Below, in pieces: positions 8,630-18,124 of a stretch of 64,000 bases of DNA. The translations under genes were made by a program, and so were the position numbers. How positions within the stretch are numbered: position 1 is the stretch's first letter; each line of letters opens with the position of its first letter. A model generated the notes under the pieces. That model ran no database searches. It had not been told where the DNA came from and was given only the letters and a program-made list of their open reading frames with translations. The stretch is from Ochrobactrum sp. RH2CCR150 (lineage in GTDB: Bacteria > Pseudomonadota > Alphaproteobacteria > Rhizobiales > Rhizobiaceae). The stretch is taken from contig JACGXE010000007.1 in the NCBI GenBank assembly GCA_014138095.1, positions 62,001-126,000 of the forward strand, given 5' to 3'.

Positions 8630-9769
8630 TCAGTTTGCCGGAACAGTACCAATAACCGTCGGCACACCGTCCTTCACCTGAACCATGAAGCTTGGGCGAG
8701 ACATTTCTCCGCGGTCATCCCAGCAGGTGTCGAGAAGCACTTTCGGATAGTCAGCCGCCTTCAGGCAAAGACCATGCATCTTTTCAGCAAATGCTTCACC
8801 ATCGAGCTTGCCCACCATGTCGGTGACATATTTGGTGGTCCAGACACCGACATAACCCTTCAACGCATCATGCGTCGGCTTGCGCTTGTAGGCTTCCTCG
8901 AACTTCTTCGCGAATTCGCCAATACCAGGCACGTCGGTTGCAGCAGCCGTAATGCCAACATGGGCAATAGCGCCATCGGCTGCACCGCCTGCAAGTTCAA
9001 CCACCTTGGCTTCCGTCAGCGTTACTTCGCCAACGAGGGGCATCTTCAGCCCCTGCTTCTTGGCTTCGATCAGGAAACGTGCAGATTCTTCCTGGTTCAT
9101 ATAGACGAAAATCGCTTCAGGATTAGCTTGCTTGAGCTTGGCAACGTCGGCTGCATAGTCGGTTTGCGCCTGCTCAGAGGCGACATCGGCGATAATTTCG
9201 ATCCCGGCCTTCTTCATTTCCTCAACGAACACGTCATGACCGCCCTTGCCGAACTCGTTGTTCAGCCAGGCCACGCCAACCTTTTTCGCCTTCAGCGTAT
9301 CGGTGAAGTAAGACGTCAGCGCCGGAACGCCCTTTTGAGCACCGGTCGAGGTGCGGAACACGAACGGATTGCCTTTTTCGACAATGCTCGGCGATTCCGA
9401 ACCGACGAACTGTGGAATGCTGTTCTGCTGTGCAACCAGCATGTTGACCATCGTCGAGCCGGAATAGATCGTGCCGAGAATGGCGTATGCGCCGTCGTCG
9501 ATAGCCTTCTGCACAAGCGCGCGCGAAACTTGCGGGTCGGTCTGGGTGTCATATTCACCCAGTTCGACCTTCTTGCCCAGAATGCCGCCTCCGGCATTCA
9601 CTTCATCGATGGCGATCTTGATACCGTCACGCCAGTTCGTACCAGACGGTGCGCCCGGGCCGGAAAGCTCGACAACCATGCCGAGTTTGACCACGTCTTC
9701 TGCGTGCGCTGCGCCGAAAGTCGCGAAAGCCGCCGCCGAAAGCGCCAGAAGTTTCTTACGATAATGCAT
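8630..9769 (-). CDS. Branched-chain-type ABC transporter substrate-binding protein
   Basis: A 379-residue periplasmic protein of the Leu/Ile/Val-binding family (two Rossmann-like lobes). Start MHYRKKLLAL has GGAGGAAC 6 nt upstream and opens on a signal peptide cleaved near AHA|ED. VKLGMVVELSGPGA and the GTIYSGSTM segment are typical of the family. First of the five importer genes and downstream of the AroE-like gene by 48 nt. By position it should set the specificity of the transporter; shikimate, quinate or dehydroshikimate are candidates from context. Confidence 0.9.
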   Translation of the reverse strand: MHYRKKLLALSAAAFATFGAAHAEDVVKLGMVVELSGPGAPSGTNWRDGIKIAIDEVNAGGGILGKKVELGEYDTQTDPQVSRALVQKAIDDGAYAILGTIYSGSTMVNMLVAQQNSIPQFVGSESPSIVEKGNPFVFRTSTGAQKGVPALTSYFTDTLKAKKVGVAWLNNEFGKGGHDVFVEEMKKAGIEIIADVASEQAQTDYAADVAKLKQANPEAIFVYMNQEESARFLIEAKKQGLKMPLVGEVTLTEAKVVELAGGAADGAIAHVGITAAATDVPGIGEFAKKFEEAYKRKPTHDALKGYVGVWTTKYVTDMVGKLDGEAFAEKMHGLCLKAADYPKVLLDTCWDDRGEMSRPSFMVQVKDGVPTVIGTVPAN

Positions 9770-9817
9770 TTTAGTTCCTCCCCTTAAAGTCATAGAGATC
9801 GAGATATAGAGATAAGC

Positions 9818-10693
9818 CTACCCTTTTTCGGGTGTCGGCAACGGCGCGCAACTTGCATGGTGCCCGTCGAGACCGGTCAGAAAATCCGCCAGGACCTCCG
9901 CCTGCGCATCGAACATTCCAGCACCAATCATCGTCTGACAGCCCCGTTTTCTAGCTTCCTCGATAAATGGCGATACGTGCGGTTTAGTGATCACGCAAGC
10001 AGCAAACTGCTCTGACCGCAACTTTGTTACGTTTACGGGATATGGATCATTCAATTTCATACCCATCGGCGTAGCATTTGCAATCAGATCGAACCCGAAA
10101 GGGTCGTCGCTCCCAGCGGCAACCTTACCCGGATAACGTGCACTGAGTTTGCCGATTACAGAATCACGCTTGTCACCATCGACATCGTGAATGGCAAGGC
10201 GCGCTGCTCCTCGCTTCAGCATTTCCAGCGCAATGGCTGTTCCGGCACCGCCGCATCCGACGAGAAGGACGCTTTTCCCTTGCACATCGTACCCTTCCCG
10301 TTCGATGCCATCGAGAAAACCGATGCCGTCAGTATTATCGCCGTACCACCCATTTCCAGTGCGCCGAACAACATTGACCGCCTGAATGAAGGTGGCATTG
10401 TCCGTCAGTCCGGCACATAGCTCATAGGCCTGCTGTTTGTGCGGTATCGTCACCAGCAAACCGCCGATATTGTCCACCACGCTCAATGTGGCGAAAACAA
10501 CTGGCAGATTGGATGGCGCAACATGAAGCGGAACGACAATTGCATTCTCACTGCGCTCGCGGAACAATTCCGTCATGACTTCGGGCGAACGCACCTGCTC
10601 AATCGGATCTCCAACCACAGGAAACAGACGCGTTGCCCCATTTGGAGACGGCCTCTTGTCCTGCAAAGATTGAGCATTATAGCCATACGCCAT
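9818..10693 (-). CDS. AroE-family shikimate/quinate dehydrogenase (likely NAD-type, catabolic)
   Basis: A 291-residue two-domain enzyme. The catalytic Lys lies in TIPHKQQ and the Asp in GDNTDGIGF; the dinucleotide loop is GCGGAG. Biosynthetic AroE has two substrate-binding serines in SxSP, but here the segment reads QVRSPEV, so the first is Val. After the second beta strand comes IHDVDGDKR, with Asp in place of the NRT phosphate clamp of NADP-dependent AroE, which points to NAD+ and an oxidative, catabolic direction (shikimate to 3-dehydroshikimate, the QuiC1 substrate). It stands between the LysR gene and the importer genes. An aminoshikimate- or quinate-type activity is also possible. The SD is weak. 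Confidence 0.85.
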   Translation of the reverse strand: MAYGYNAQSLQDKRPSPNGATRLFPVVGDPIEQVRSPEVMTELFRERSENAIVVPLHVAPSNLPVVFATLSVVDNIGGLLVTIPHKQQAYELCAGLTDNATFIQAVNVVRRTGNGWYGDNTDGIGFLDGIEREGYDVQGKSVLLVGCGGAGTAIALEMLKRGAARLAIHDVDGDKRDSVIGKLSARYPGKVAAGSDDPFGFDLIANATPMGMKLNDPYPVNVTKLRSEQFAACVITKPHVSPFIEEARKRGCQTMIGAGMFDAQAEVLADFLTGLDGHHASCAPLPTPEKG

Positions 10694-10819
10694 TAATTCA
10701 CTGATCCTAGCCTGCCTGCTCGCATTCGAGCGCTCCCGGGATCAGATTAGCGAATGGAAGAGATAATATCGCCTACCAAATGAATAGGATTCCATAACAT
10801 CATGTTAACTGGCGACAAG

Positions 10820-11728
10820 TCAGCCTTTTTGGCTGAATGAGCTGACCGCGTTCATTTCCTTGCGCAAGACATCGATGAAGTGTTCTGCATAGACGGAAAG
10901 CGGTAGGTCGTTACGGTACGCAATATAGGTATGAAAGGCGCTCTCGGCGTCGATTGGAATGCTCTTGAGACCTCGCACCACGCCATGTGCGACCGTAAAC
11001 TCATCGATTATCGCTATACCCAATCCGGCGGCGACCAGACTGCAAACGGTCGTTCCGAAACGGGCTTTGATATTCATGCGATAGTCGAGACCCGCATTCG
11101 TAAACATCGCCGCCATAATCGCGCCGTAAGGGTCTTTCGGATTGATGCCGATCAGCGGATGTTCCGACATTTCCTGCGGTGTTATTTTGTCACGCGACGC
11201 CAGCGGGCTTGTTTCCGGTACGATGCAAAGCAATCGGCCTTTCGCCAGCGGTTCAAATTCGATCAGCGGATGATCGAAACGCGATGAGATCGCGACAATT
11301 TCACCGCGGCCAAGAAGAAGATAGTCAACCGCTTCTTCAATCTTGAGAATATTGAGGTCGAGATGAACATCGCTGTAACGCTCGCGCAGTTTTGCGACCG
11401 CACGCGGCACCATCACATTCGCGATGCTTGGCACGGATGCAACGCAAAGTTCCTGCGCTTTGCCCCTGCTCAGATCCGCGACGGCTGATTGCAGATCATC
11501 GATTTTCCGATGCACCGTATCCAGAAGATCGAAGATGTTGCGCGCTTGTGATGTTGGAACATAACGCCCGCCACGACGGTCGAAGAGCCGGATACCGAGG
11601 GAATCTTCCGAATATTTCATGAGCCTGCTGATGCCCGGCGCAGAGACATTCAGTAGCTTGGCCGCACCGGCAATCGTCCCGGTCACCATGATTGCCCGGA
11701 TCACTTCGATTTGTCGCAATGTCAGCAT
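10820..11728 (-). CDS. LysR-family transcriptional regulator
   Basis: About 302 residues. The winged helix spans roughly 1-60 (RQIEVIRAIMVTGTIAGAAK, then SAPGISRLMKYSE) and the rest is the two-lobed effector domain. Start MLTLRQ is chosen for GGGAAA about 4 nt upstream and because LysR proteins begin close to the helix; an extension of 22 codons upstream is open but lacks support. It reads in the same direction as the shikimate genes, 126 nt ahead of them, so it may both precede and activate them. Unlike most LysR genes it is not divergent from its presumed target. Confidence 0.88.
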   Translation of the reverse strand: MLTLRQIEVIRAIMVTGTIAGAAKLLNVSAPGISRLMKYSEDSLGIRLFDRRGGRYVPTSQARNIFDLLDTVHRKIDDLQSAVADLSRGKAQELCVASVPSIANVMVPRAVAKLRERYSDVHLDLNILKIEEAVDYLLLGRGEIVAISSRFDHPLIEFEPLAKGRLLCIVPETSPLASRDKITPQEMSEHPLIGINPKDPYGAIMAAMFTNAGLDYRMNIKARFGTTVCSLVAAGLGIAIIDEFTVAHGVVRGLKSIPIDAESAFHTYIAYRNDLPLSVYAEHFIDVLRKEMNAVSSFSQKG

Positions 11729-11868
11729 TTGTTTCCCGCCTGAATGCACGTCTGCAAAAGGCATATTCAACAAATGCTGATTAAATTGCCACAACTTCCG
11801 AAAAAGGTCGCAAGATGATGTTGGAATCCGAGCCTACAAGCTGACCCATGACATGCAGAACCGCGCGA

Positions 11869-12270
11869 TTAAGGCATGTTCTTCATCATTTCCGGGCTCA
11901 TCGGCATCATGTTCTCGTTGAGATGATGCATAACCCAAAGCGAGCCAGCCAAGGCGATACCAACGATGATGAGCGTAAAGATCAGCGCCATCAGCGTCCA
12001 GCCACCCTCCGACCGTGGACTCATATGCAAGAAATAGATCATGTGAACCACGATCTGGACAGCCCCGATCCCCATAACAAGCATCGCTGTCAACTGTTTG
12101 CTGGCAAAGACGTCGCCCATTACCAGCCAAAATGGAATGGCCGTCAGAATAACCGACAGGACAAAGCCTGTCATATATCCGCCAAAGGTTGCGTGGACTT
12201 CATCCGCGCCCGACCCATGGTGGTCATGATGCCCCGATTGGGCTCCGTGGTGCTCGCCTTGTACGCTCAT
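11869..12270 (-). CDS. cyoD: Cytochrome o ubiquinol oxidase subunit IV
   Basis: 133 residues with a His-rich start (HHGAQSGHHDHHGSG) and three membrane helices, ending in a Met-rich tail (NENMMPMSPEMM). Start at ATG 12270 overlaps the cyoC stop (ATGA). It is the last cyo gene; no cyoE follows, since a LysR gene of the next cluster lies downstream. The tail rich in Met and His is longer than in E. coli CyoD and may bind copper, which is speculation. Confidence 0.9.
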   Translation of the reverse strand: MSVQGEHHGAQSGHHDHHGSGADEVHATFGGYMTGFVLSVILTAIPFWLVMGDVFASKQLTAMLVMGIGAVQIVVHMIYFLHMSPRSEGGWTLMALIFTLIIVGIALAGSLWVMHHLNENMMPMSPEMMKNMP

Positions 12271-12887
12271 CCCAGAACTCCCAACAAATATACGAAGGAG
12301 AACACGCCGATCCATATCACGTCGAGGAAATGCCAGAACATTGAGAGGCACATCAGACGCCTGCGATTTTCGACGATCAGTCCATGACGCATGACCTGCG
12401 ACATCAGCGTGATCAGCCAAATAATGCCGAATGTAACGTGCAGCCCATGGGTGCCGACAAGCGTGAAGAACGACGATAGGAATGCCGAACGACCCGGCCC
12501 TGCGCCTTCACGGATAAGATGGCTGAACTCGTAGATTTCGATTGCAAGGAACAGTGCGCCGAAAACCCCGGTGATGCCCAACCAGAACAGCGTAGCCGTC
12601 TTGTCATTGCGCTGCATCTGCAGCATGGCAAAACCATATGTGATCGACGACAGCAGCAGCATCGCCGTATTAATCGCAACAAGGCTGAGATCAAACAGGT
12701 CGGCTGGTGACGGTCCAGCTGCATAATTGCGACCGAGCACACCATAGGTGGCAAAGAGAACAGCAAAAATCAGGCAATCGCTCATGAGATAGAGCCAGAA
12801 GCCCAGCATGGTGCTGTTTTCCGGATGATGGTCTTCCGTCAGATAAAACTGCGGCTTCTCGGCTTGGTCCAGATGTGTCTCTGTCAT
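12267..12887 (-). CDS. cyoC: Cytochrome o ubiquinol oxidase subunit III
   Basis: 206 residues, five membrane helices, with the family segments LGFWLYLMSDCLIFAVLFATY (part) and VGTHGLHVTFG. It is an inner-membrane accessory subunit of the heme-copper quinol oxidase. Eight nt after cyoB and overlapping cyoD by 4 nt. Confidence 0.94.
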   Translation of the reverse strand: MTETHLDQAEKPQFYLTEDHHPENSTMLGFWLYLMSDCLIFAVLFATYGVLGRNYAAGPSPADLFDLSLVAINTAMLLLSSITYGFAMLQMQRNDKTATLFWLGITGVFGALFLAIEIYEFSHLIREGAGPGRSAFLSSFFTLVGTHGLHVTFGIIWLITLMSQVMRHGLIVENRRRLMCLSMFWHFLDVIWIGVFSFVYLLGVLG

Positions 12888-12895
12888 AATTCAGC

Positions 12896-14893
12896 CTATC
12901 CAGCGAGAAGTTTCGAACGCGCATCTTCAGTCGCCGCCACGGTTTCAGCGGGAATGTAGAAATCACGTTTATAGTTGAACGTATGGCCGATGGCGGTGAT
13001 CAGCAAAGCGACGAAAGATACGATTGCGAGCCACCAGATATGCCAGATGAGAGCGAAAGCAAGAACGACGCTGAACCCTGCAAGTATGACGCCCGCACCC
13101 GTATTACGCGGCATATGGATGGGTCGATAGCCGGTGAGCGGGCGTTCATAACCACGGTTTTTCATGTCATACCAACTGTCGTGATCGTGCACGACTGGCG
13201 TGAAAGCGAAGTTATATTCCGGCGGTGGGGAAGAGGTTGACCATTCAAGCGTTCGCCCACCCCATGGATCGCCTGTCAGGTCACGCAACTGTTCCCGTCT
13301 CAGAAAGCTGACCACGAGCTGAATAACGAAGGATGCGATACCGAGCGCGATAAGAACCGCGCCAAAAGCGGCAATGACAAACCATATTTGCAGCGAAGGA
13401 TCTTCAAACTGACTGAGGCGGCGCGTGACGCCTTTGAGACCAAGCACATAAAGCGGCATGAAGGCAAAGAAGAAGCCGATCTGCCAGAACCAGAAGCTCA
13501 TCTTGCCCCAGAACGGATCGAGCTTGTAGCCGAAAGCTTTCGGCCACCAGTAGACCAGCCCCGCCATCAGGCCAAAGACAACGCCGCCAATGATCACATT
13601 ATGGAAATGCGCGATGAGAAAGAGCGAGTTATGCAGCACAAAATCAGCAGGCGGAATGGCAAGCATAACACCAGTCATGCCGCCGATCACAAATGTCACC
13701 ATGAAGCCAATGGTCCACAGCATCGGCACTTCATAGCGGATTCTCCCGCGATACATCGTGAAGAGCCAGTTGAACATCTTCGCGCCCGTGGGGATGGAGA
13801 TGATCATTGTGGTGATGCCGAAGAACGCATTGACCGACGCGCCGGACCCCATGGTGAAGAAGTGATGGAGCCAGACGATATAGGACAGGATCATGATGAC
13901 GCAGGTCGCATAGACCATCGACGCGTATCCGAACAGGCGCTTACCGCAAAATGTTGCCACCACTTCCGAGAAAATACCAAAGGCTGGCAGAACAAGAATG
14001 TAAACTTCTGGATGCCCCCAAATCCAAATGAGGTTGATATACATCATCGGATTGCCACCAAGATCATTGGTGAAGAAATTCGTCCCCACATAACGATCCA
14101 GCGATAGCAGCGCGAGCGTTGCGGTCAGAATCGGGAATGTCGCGACAATGAGTACGTTGGTGCACAAAGACGTCCAGGTAAACACAGGCATCTTCATGAA
14201 CGACATGCCCGGCGCACGCATCTTGACGATCGTAGCGATCAGATTGATGCCGGATAGTGTCGTGCCGACGCCTGCCACCTGCAAGCCCCATATGTAATAA
14301 TCAACCCCGACGTCAGGACTGTAGTCAATGCCAGACAAGGGTGGATAAGCCAGCCAGCCTGTGCGAGCGAATTCCCCCACAAACAGTGACATCATGATTA
14401 TGATCGCACCGCCGGTTGTCATCCAGAACGAAAAATTGTTGAGAAACGGAAATGACACGTCGCGCGCGCCGATCTGAAGCGGCACCACATAGTTCATCAG
14501 ACCAGTTACGAACGGCATGGCCATGAAGAAAATCATGATCACGCCATGAGCTGTAAATATCTGATCATAGTGATGAGGAGGCAGATAGCCTTCATATCCG
14601 TTGAAGGCGAGCGCTTGCTGGATACGCATCATGATAGCATCCGCAAAACCACGCAAAAGCATGATCAGCGCGAGAACGACATACATGATGCCGATCTTCT
14701 TGTGGTCTACACTGGTGAACCATTCATTCCAGAGATAGCCCCATAACTTGAAATAGGTGATCAACCCCACGACGGCGATACCTCCTATTGCGACCACTAT
14801 GAAGGTCAGCAGGAGGATCGGTTCATGATATGGTATCGCCTCAAGAGTGAGACGCCCGAAAATCATACTCGTAGGACTGTTACCGCCAATCAT
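12896..14893 (-). CDS. cyoB: Cytochrome o ubiquinol oxidase subunit I
   Basis: 665 residues, the catalytic heme-copper subunit. Heme and CuB ligands are visible: [10 protein letters not shown] (low-spin heme His), [12 protein letters not shown] (CuB His and cross-linked Tyr), WLHHFFTMG (two CuB His) and [11 protein letters not shown] (high- and low-spin heme His). It reduces oxygen to water with ubiquinol and pumps protons. Start at 14893 has GGGAA 9 nt upstream; an internal ATG 27 nt later ([12 protein letters not shown]) aligns better with E. coli CyoB and is a real alternative. Length and motifs are intact. Confidence 0.96.
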   Translation of the reverse strand: MIGGNSPTSMIFGRLTLEAIPYHEPILLLTFIVVAIGGIAVVGLITYFKLWGYLWNEWFTSVDHKKIGIMYVVLALIMLLRGFADAIMMRIQQALAFNGYEGYLPPHHYDQIFTAHGVIMIFFMAMPFVTGLMNYVVPLQIGARDVSFPFLNNFSFWMTTGGAIIIMMSLFVGEFARTGWLAYPPLSGIDYSPDVGVDYYIWGLQVAGVGTTLSGINLIATIVKMRAPGMSFMKMPVFTWTSLCTNVLIVATFPILTATLALLSLDRYVGTNFFTNDLGGNPMMYINLIWIWGHPEVYILVLPAFGIFSEVVATFCGKRLFGYASMVYATCVIMILSYIVWLHHFFTMGSGASVNAFFGITTMIISIPTGAKMFNWLFTMYRGRIRYEVPMLWTIGFMVTFVIGGMTGVMLAIPPADFVLHNSLFLIAHFHNVIIGGVVFGLMAGLVYWWPKAFGYKLDPFWGKMSFWFWQIGFFFAFMPLYVLGLKGVTRRLSQFEDPSLQIWFVIAAFGAVLIALGIASFVIQLVVSFLRREQLRDLTGDPWGGRTLEWSTSSPPPEYNFAFTPVVHDHDSWYDMKNRGYERPLTGYRPIHMPRNTGAGVILAGFSVVLAFALIWHIWWLAIVSFVALLITAIGHTFNYKRDFYIPAETVAATEDARSKLLAG

Positions 14894-15017
14894 GATAGAA
14901 CATTCCCGAAGTTATATTCACGCGATCATCGCGTTTTCATTGTTGGACCTGTGTATTCACCTGAACTCTACGTTGAAGTCGCACTAACCTGTATCACGCA
15001 ATCGACGTGAACCGACT

Positions 15018-16088
15018 TCAGGGCATGTTGTGCATATTGTGCATGTCATGACCCTGCTCCTGATTGGTATTAGGAGTGGTTTGAACATCCGTCGCCGCGG
15101 GTTGAGCTTCCTCATTGCTATAACGATTGTCGTGTTGGAGCTTGGCCTTATTCTCCCGGCTATCGACACCTGCACCGCCCATCCGGTCAATATGCATCAT
15201 ATCGCTCATGCACATCTGGCCCGGTCGAACGCACATATTGAGTATGGCTTCGAAGAGCCCGTCATCAACTGCGCCGAAATACCGAACGGGGTCCTTGATA
15301 CTCGGCTTTTCGAGCTTCAGATATGTGTCCCGGTTCAGAGCCGTGCCGTTCTGCTTCACCTGATTTATCCAGTTGTTAAAACCTGAATCATCAAGACCGT
15401 GAAACTGAAAGCGCATATGTGAAAAGCCTTCACCGCTGTAATTCGATGAGAAGCCTTCATATTCGCCGGCCTTGTTGATGACAGCATGCAGCCGGGTCTG
15501 CATTCCGGGCATCGCGTAAATCATGCCTGCAAGTGCCGGGATATAAAAGGAATTCATGACAGATGAGGCCGTGATCTTGAAGTTAATTGGCCTGTCAACT
15601 GGAGCCGCCATCTCGTTGACGGTGGCTATTCCATAGTCCGGATAGAAGAACAGCCATTTCCAATCAAGAGCTACGACCTCAACCGTCAGCGGCTTGATAC
15701 CAGCCTCAACCGGTCGCGCGCCATCAATTCTATCTAGGGGGCGGTATGGATCGAGCTTGTGCGTATTGACCCATGTAATCGCGCCCAATGCGATGATGAT
15801 GAGCAGCGGCGCTGTCCAGATAACCACCTCCAGCGCAGTCGAATGATGCCATTCGGGATCATATTTGGCCGCGCTATTGGACTGCCTGTATCGCCAGGCA
15901 AAGAAGAGCGTGAGGAAAATAACCGGCACAATGATAATCAGCATAAGGATCGTCGATATGACGATGAGGTCCCTCTGCTGTGCGGCAATGTCACCTGATG
16001 GCGACATGACGACCATATTGCACCCGGCCAGCCCCACTAGAAGTGAAGCTAGGATCGTATTTCGTATGAAACTAAAGAATGCGTCCAT
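15018..16088 (-). CDS. cyoA: Cytochrome o ubiquinol oxidase subunit II, lipoprotein
   Basis: 356 residues. A lipobox LAGC at 20-23 predicts lipidation of C23, followed by two membrane helices and a periplasmic cupredoxin-like domain (WLFFYPDYGIATVNE, SFYIPALAGMIYAMPGM) without the CuA cysteines, as expected of a quinol oxidase. The C-terminal 45 residues are a variable Gln/Asn/His/Met-rich tail. First gene of cyoABCD; its promoter must lie in 16089-16290, shared with the divergent transporter gene. Confidence 0.95.
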   Translation of the reverse strand: MDAFFSFIRNTILASLLVGLAGCNMVVMSPSGDIAAQQRDLIVISTILMLIIIVPVIFLTLFFAWRYRQSNSAAKYDPEWHHSTALEVVIWTAPLLIIIALGAITWVNTHKLDPYRPLDRIDGARPVEAGIKPLTVEVVALDWKWLFFYPDYGIATVNEMAAPVDRPINFKITASSVMNSFYIPALAGMIYAMPGMQTRLHAVINKAGEYEGFSSNYSGEGFSHMRFQFHGLDDSGFNNWINQVKQNGTALNRDTYLKLEKPSIKDPVRYFGAVDDGLFEAILNMCVRPGQMCMSDMMHIDRMGGAGVDSRENKAKLQHDNRYSNEEAQPAATDVQTTPNTNQEQGHDMHNMHNMP

Positions 16089-16290
16089 GTTAAACCCGAC
16101 CTACATTCTGTTCCTTTAATCATGATAAGGCACAATCGCGTTTCGGGAAGACCCATTTTTCAGTTTGTGAAAATTTCGCGGCAAAGCAGCTTTTAGGCAA
16201 CTATATATGCTTTTTTTTTGCCCTGTTCCTTGATATCGTGCGCTGGTGCGACATCATAAAGCACATGATACGTTTCCCTCGGAGAGTTTC

Positions 16291-17616
16291 ATGAGTTCGT
16301 CCGCCACGCCGACATCATCAGGTCTTGAACAAGACGCACGACGCATCCACAGTGACGGAAAGCCCCTGTCTCCGGGCAACGTCGCCATCGGTGTTGTGAT
16401 TGGCCGTACGTCGGAATTCTTTGATTTTTTCGTCTACGGACTCGGGTCCATTCTCGTTTTCCCGAAGCTCATATTCCCCTTTGCACCCGATCCGGTGACG
16501 GCGACATTAATGTCGTTTGCGGTTTTCTCGCTCGCATTCATTGCGCGCCCCGTGGGTTCTTTCATCTTCATGTGGATCGACCGGCAGTACGGGCGAGGAA
16601 CGAAACTTACGCTTGCCCTCGTCATCCTCGGCGGCTCAACCGCATCCATCGCATTCCTGCCCGGCTTTGAGACGATCGGATATTGGGGCGTATTCCTGCT
16701 CGCTCTGTTCAGACTTGGACAGGGCTTCGCGCTCGGTGGCGCATGGGATGGCCTGGCTTCACTGCTCAGTTTGAGTGCGCCCCAGAACAAAAGGGGCTGG
16801 TATGCAATGATCCCGCAGTTGGGGGCACCCATTGGCTTTGCACTTGCCAGCGTTCTTTTCGCCTACTTCGTGCATAATCTCAGCGAAGCAGACTTCCTTG
16901 CCTGGGGCTGGCGCTATCCTTTCTTTGTGGCATTCGCGATCAATGTTGTTGCGCTATTTGCCCGTCTTCGCATCGTCGCAAGCAGTGAGTTCGGCGCCGC
17001 GATGGAAGCACAGGAATTGCAGCCACGGCCGGTATTTGAGATGTTGAGCAAGCACAGCACTGACGTCTTGCTCGGCGCATTTGTTCCGCTGGCAAGTTTC
17101 GCCATGTTCCATCTTGTGACAATCTTTCCACTCAGCTGGGTTGTCCTTTCCGGCACGCAGCCTGCCGAACGCTTCCTCTGGGTGCAGGTAGCAGGTGCTG
17201 CGATTGGAGTTGTCGGTATCATCCTGTCGGGGTTTGTCGCAGATCGCATCGGACGGCGCAGTGAATTGATGGTTGGCGCCATCATCATCGCCATATTCAG
17301 TTTCTCCGCCCCCTTCCTGCTTGATGCAGGCAGCGCCGGACAAGATGCTTATATTCTGATCGGCTTTGGTGTGCTGGGACTGACATTCGGCCAATCTTCG
17401 GGCGCTGTCTCTTCCCGTTTCACGCAGTATTATCGCTATACCGGCGCGGCTTTGACATCGGATCTTGCCTGGCTCGTTGGCGCGGCTTTTGCCCCGCTCG
17501 TCGCCCTTGGTCTTGCGACCAGCCTCGGCATTATCTTCATCGGCGGATATCTGATATCCGGCGCAATCTGCACACTAGCCGCGTTGAGCCTGTCGCGCGT
17601 GCTCGATCACAACTGA
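16291..17616 (+). CDS. MFS transporter, metabolite:H+ symporter (MHS) family
   Basis: About 441 residues with 12 predicted helices. VIGRTSEFFDFFVYG at the first helix and the loop DRQYGRGTKLTLALV, plus DRIGRRSELMVGA between helices 8 and 9, are MHS signatures (relatives carry proline/betaine, citrate, shikimate or alpha-ketoglutarate). Start MSSSATP is preferred: CGGAGAG lies 4 nt upstream. Divergent from cyoA with about 200 nt between, containing a T9 run near 16209 on the plus strand. A ShiA-like role in shikimate uptake is possible given the neighbouring cluster, but the sequence does not settle the substrate. Confidence 0.87.
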   Translation: MSSSATPTSSGLEQDARRIHSDGKPLSPGNVAIGVVIGRTSEFFDFFVYGLGSILVFPKLIFPFAPDPVTATLMSFAVFSLAFIARPVGSFIFMWIDRQYGRGTKLTLALVILGGSTASIAFLPGFETIGYWGVFLLALFRLGQGFALGGAWDGLASLLSLSAPQNKRGWYAMIPQLGAPIGFALASVLFAYFVHNLSEADFLAWGWRYPFFVAFAINVVALFARLRIVASSEFGAAMEAQELQPRPVFEMLSKHSTDVLLGAFVPLASFAMFHLVTIFPLSWVVLSGTQPAERFLWVQVAGAAIGVVGIILSGFVADRIGRRSELMVGAIIIAIFSFSAPFLLDAGSAGQDAYILIGFGVLGLTFGQSSGAVSSRFTQYYRYTGAALTSDLAWLVGAAFAPLVALGLATSLGIIFIGGYLISGAICTLAALSLSRVLDHN

Positions 17617-17628
17617 GCAAATATTTAT

Positions 17629-17656
17629 CGGCAAGCCAAGCCGTCTCGGCTTGCCG
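17629..17656. terminator. Bidirectional terminator between MFS and ridA-like genes
   Basis: Perfect 9-bp stem CGGCAAGCC (17629-17637) / GGCTTGCCG (17648-17656), with a competing inner stem CAAGCCG/CGGCTTG. It lies between two convergent genes, 13 nt after one stop and 16 nt after the other. No long T-run. Confidence 0.65.
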
Positions 17657-17671
17657 GGTGTCGTGCGTGCC

Positions 17672-18067
17672 TTACGCCAGCGGCTTATAGGCGATCACAT
17701 CCATTTCTACCTTGGCGTCAATCATCAACGGTGACTGCACTGTGGAACGCGCTGGCGGATAGTCGATAAAATGTTTTTGAAACACTGCGTTGAAGCTGGA
17801 GAAATCGCGCGCGTCATCCAGCCAGACATTCACTTTGACCACATCAGCCAATGTGCAATCAGCAAGGGCCAGCACATCCTTGATGTTGGTAATGACCTGT
17901 TCGGTCTGTGCAACGATATTGCCCGTTACCACTTCCCCATTGACTGTGGGAACCTGTCCGGAGACATAGACAAAATCGCCCGCACGAACCGCTTTAGCAA
18001 AGGGTCGGCGTTGGCCACCAGCCTGATTATCAGCGGTTTCGTAACGGATCAGCTTTTCATTACTCAT
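17672..18067 (-). CDS. RidA family protein (reactive intermediate/imine deaminase)
   Basis: 131 residues, normal family length. The active-site region PPARSTVQSPL carries the Arg that RidA enzymes use to bind the carboxylate of 2-iminoacids, and FVYVSGQVPT is the usual beta-strand motif. RidA proteins hydrolyse enamine/imine intermediates made by PLP enzymes; here it ends a peptide-uptake operon, 58 nt downstream of the fused ATPase gene. SD AAGGAG precedes the start. Substrate specificity is not evident. Confidence 0.9.
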   Translation of the reverse strand: MSNEKLIRYETADNQAGGQRRPFAKAVRAGDFVYVSGQVPTVNGEVVTGNIVAQTEQVITNIKDVLALADCTLADVVKVNVWLDDARDFSSFNAVFQKHFIDYPPARSTVQSPLMIDAKVEMDVIAYKPLA

Positions 18068-18124
18068 GTCTAAGCTCCTTATTCAATTCGTGTTTTCGCC
18101 TGATGACAGTCATGGTCGTATCAC

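Noticed and set aside
8774..9787. 337-codon plus-strand frame opposite the Liv binding protein
   Set aside because: Shadow of a strongly supported gene; no start signal or domain.
16209..16217. T9 run between cyoA and the MFS gene as a terminator
   Set aside because: No GC-rich hairpin precedes it on either strand, and no gene ends there.
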